NCBI GenBank assembly: GCA_002790635.1
Contig: PFVN01000050.1
Location: 1-6,766, forward strand
DNA from: Candidatus Moranbacteria bacterium CG_4_9_14_3_um_filter_42_9
Lineage (GTDB): Bacteria; Patescibacteriota; Minisyncoccia; Moranbacterales; UBA2206
Direction: 5' to 3'
Length of the DNA: 6,766 bases
The position numbers and the translations under genes were made by a program. The stretch's first letter is position 1. The number at the start of each line of letters is the position of its first letter. Below the pieces are notes generated by a model. The model had not been told where the DNA came from and did no database searches. It saw nothing but the letters and a program-made list of their open reading frames with translations. Positions 6,224-6,766 of the stretch are shown here, one piece after another.

Positions 6224-6610
6224 CTATGCCTTCGGCTTCTGCGAAGAATGATGATGGACGATTTTCCATTTTCCGCTTGCATCTTTTTCCCAAACAAAGG
6301 TAAATCTGGCCTCTATGACGGACCGCTTTCCATCCTGGTCAACTTCAAAATTATACATTCCAGAATGAATATACGCTTTTTCACCCAACACCTGGACTTC
6401 TTCCTCCTTGATTTCACCTTTAGGATTGACTTCCAAGAAATGTTCGAAATAATCCTTTGCTTCAGTTTTCCCCCGCTTAAATTCCGGTGACATTGTCGGC
6501 AAGAAGGTGTTCCCTTCGACATATAGTTCAGCCGCCTTTTTCGCATCTTTTGCTAAAAGAGCTTCCGCCCACCGGGCAAAGTTTTGCCGGGCAATTTTTT
6601 CGATTTCCAT
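6224..6610 (-). CDS. SnoaL-like / SgcJ-EcaC (DUF4440, CaMKII-association type) NTF2-fold protein
   Basis: Small cytoplasmic protein of the NTF2-like cone fold, 128 residues from the chosen start. Family features: an N-terminal helix FARWAEALLAKDAKKAAELY (11-30), NTFLPTMSPEF (34-44), a YFEHFLEVNPKGEI helix-turn (54-67), SGMYNFEV strand (83-90), ARFTFVWEKD (101-110), GKWKIVHHHSS (113-123) with the closing histidines typical of SgcJ/EcaC proteins. These proteins are often annotated as putative ketosteroid-isomerase-like or oxidoreductase proteins; no reaction can be assigned. Start choice: a longer frame begins at an ATG at 6640 but has no ribosome-binding site, and a candidate promoter would start transcription at about that ATG. 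The ATG at 6610 has a perfect AGGAGG eight bases upstream. The ten codons between are therefore probably leader. The stop TAG is followed by a terminator. An IS transposase tail lies just upstream. Confidence 0.85.
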   Translation of the reverse strand: MEIEKIARQNFARWAEALLAKDAKKAAELYVEGNTFLPTMSPEFKRGKTEAKDYFEHFLEVNPKGEIKEEEVQVLGEKAYIHSGMYNFEVDQDGKRSVIEARFTFVWEKDASGKWKIVHHHSSQKPKA

Positions 6611-6640
6611 CTTCGGTCCCTCCTCTTTTTGGATTTCCAT
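6596..6640 (-). repeat. Direct repeat of the start-codon region (two 15-base copies, 30 bases apart)
   Basis: ATGGAAATC followed by C or G and then AAAAA occurs at 6640-6626 and again at 6610-6596 on the minus strand: 14 of 15 bases identical, each beginning at an in-frame ATG (encoding MEIQK and MEIEK). The Shine-Dalgarno sequence sits between the copies. It looks like a small duplication that left a vestigial first start codon. Confidence 0.6.
6618..6625 (-). promoter_or_regulatory. Ribosome-binding site deciding the 6610 start
   Basis: The minus strand reads GAGGAGGG, containing the full AGGAGG (6619-6624), with 8 bases (GACCGAAG) to the ATG at 6608-6610. This is the only convincing Shine-Dalgarno sequence before any complete gene in the window and places translation at 6610 rather than the upstream in-frame ATG at 6640. 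Confidence 0.85.
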
Positions 6641-6643
6641 AAT

Positions 6644-6670
6644 GTTATAGCTTTTAATTAATTAAGTCAA
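6644..6670 (-). promoter_or_regulatory. Candidate promoter for the SnoaL-like gene
   Basis: On the minus strand TTGACT (6665-6670) and TATAAC (6644-6649) are separated by 15 bases, slightly short of the ideal 17. Both hexamers match consensus in 5 of 6 positions. Transcription would begin near 6637, at the first in-frame ATG, leaving ~27 bases including the Shine-Dalgarno sequence before the ATG at 6610. A second TTGACT at 6687-6692 is too far from this -10. The -35 lies 11 bases past the transposase stop and may belong to the IS end. Confidence 0.4.
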
Positions 6671-6681
6671 TTGATGTATAG

Positions 6682-6765
6682 TTAACAGTCAAGGGTTACA
6701 TATTGGAGTAGTTTTTCTTGAGGAGTAAGACCGTTAAGCGTTAGATGGATTCTTTCAAAATTATA
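6682..6765 (-). CDS. C-terminal fragment of an IS-type DDE transposase/integrase (cut by window edge)
   Basis: The minus-strand frame runs from the right edge to a TAA at 6682-6684. The 27 visible residues begin YNFERIHLTLNGLTPQE and end in LDC. The pattern YN-x-x-R-x-H-x-x-L-x-x-x-TP-x-E is the classic tail of the rve-type catalytic core of IS3/IS481-family transposases (commonly YNxERPH...L...TP.E; here Ile replaces the usual Pro after Arg). The DDE residues themselves lie outside the window. Whether the gene is intact cannot be judged. The IS end should lie within a few tens of bases downstream (roughly 6640-6681), but only one end is present, so the inverted repeat cannot be matched. It is co-directional with, and just upstream of, the SnoaL-like gene. 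Confidence 0.75.
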   Translation of the reverse strand, partial: YNFERIHLTLNGLTPQEKLLQYVTLDC

Positions 6766-6766
6766 A

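Noticed and set aside
6313..6546. Second minus-strand frame (77 codons) inside the SnoaL-like gene
   Set aside because: Arg/Lys/Cys-rich frame-shifted shadow of a clear NTF2-fold gene, with no features of its own.
6572..6600. Hairpin plus T6 on the + strand (GGCAAA/TTTGCC followed by CAA and TTTTTT)
   Set aside because: It looks like a terminator, but its geometric loop is only two bases, the T-run is displaced by several bases, and I see no + strand gene ending there; it is explained by coding sequence for the N-terminal helix of the SnoaL-like protein.

Overview
The window looks like a chromosomal piece from a Candidate Phyla Radiation (Patescibacteria, probably Parcubacteria-like) bacterium. 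This rests on moderate-to-low GC, compact spacing, protein style (Lys/Glu/Asn-rich, a DUF4349 membrane protein, a lineage-type LeuRS), mostly SD-less starts and an AT-rich low-complexity insert inside a housekeeping gene. It is an inference from style, not a database result. The rlmN frame ends at its canonical C-terminus with TGA, so TGA is probably a stop here, which argues against the code-25 lineages (Gracilibacteria/Absconditabacteria).

Layout, left to right. (1) The 3' part of a YjbQ/UPF0047 gene on the + strand, cut by the left edge. (2) A minus-strand operon transcribed right to left: leuS (5047-2105), a sugar-phosphate-type nucleotidyltransferase (2099-1419) and rlmN (1402-365), with gaps of only 5 and 16 bases. 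The stop codons of yjbQ and rlmN abut with no spacer, and the apparent yjbQ terminator lies inside the rlmN coding sequence on the other strand. (3) A minus-strand DUF4349 membrane protein (6119-5151) with its own candidate promoter and a strong intrinsic terminator just upstream of leuS. (4) A minus-strand SnoaL-like/DUF4440-type (NTF2 fold) protein, start best placed at 6610, with its own terminator. (5) At the right edge, the last 27 codons of an IS-type DDE transposase/integrase on the minus strand, pointing at gene 4.

The standout is LeuRS: 980 residues, with a complete-looking Nudix hydrolase domain spliced in frame into the CP1 editing domain, between its last conserved editing motif and the return to the catalytic core. 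All synthetase signatures (HIGH-type, KMSKS, two Cys4 zinc knuckles, editing residues) are kept, so this looks like a working fusion. Most of the operon serves translation (tRNA-Leu charging, and 23S rRNA/tRNA methylation by RlmN). The nucleotidyltransferase probably feeds surface-glycan precursors.

No tRNA, rRNA, CRISPR array or riboswitch was found. There is no gene-free stretch over 300 bases. The intergenic gaps at 5048-5150 and 6120-6223, and the span 6611-6681 between the transposase end and the chosen SnoaL-like start, hold the terminators, promoters and ribosome-binding site listed below.
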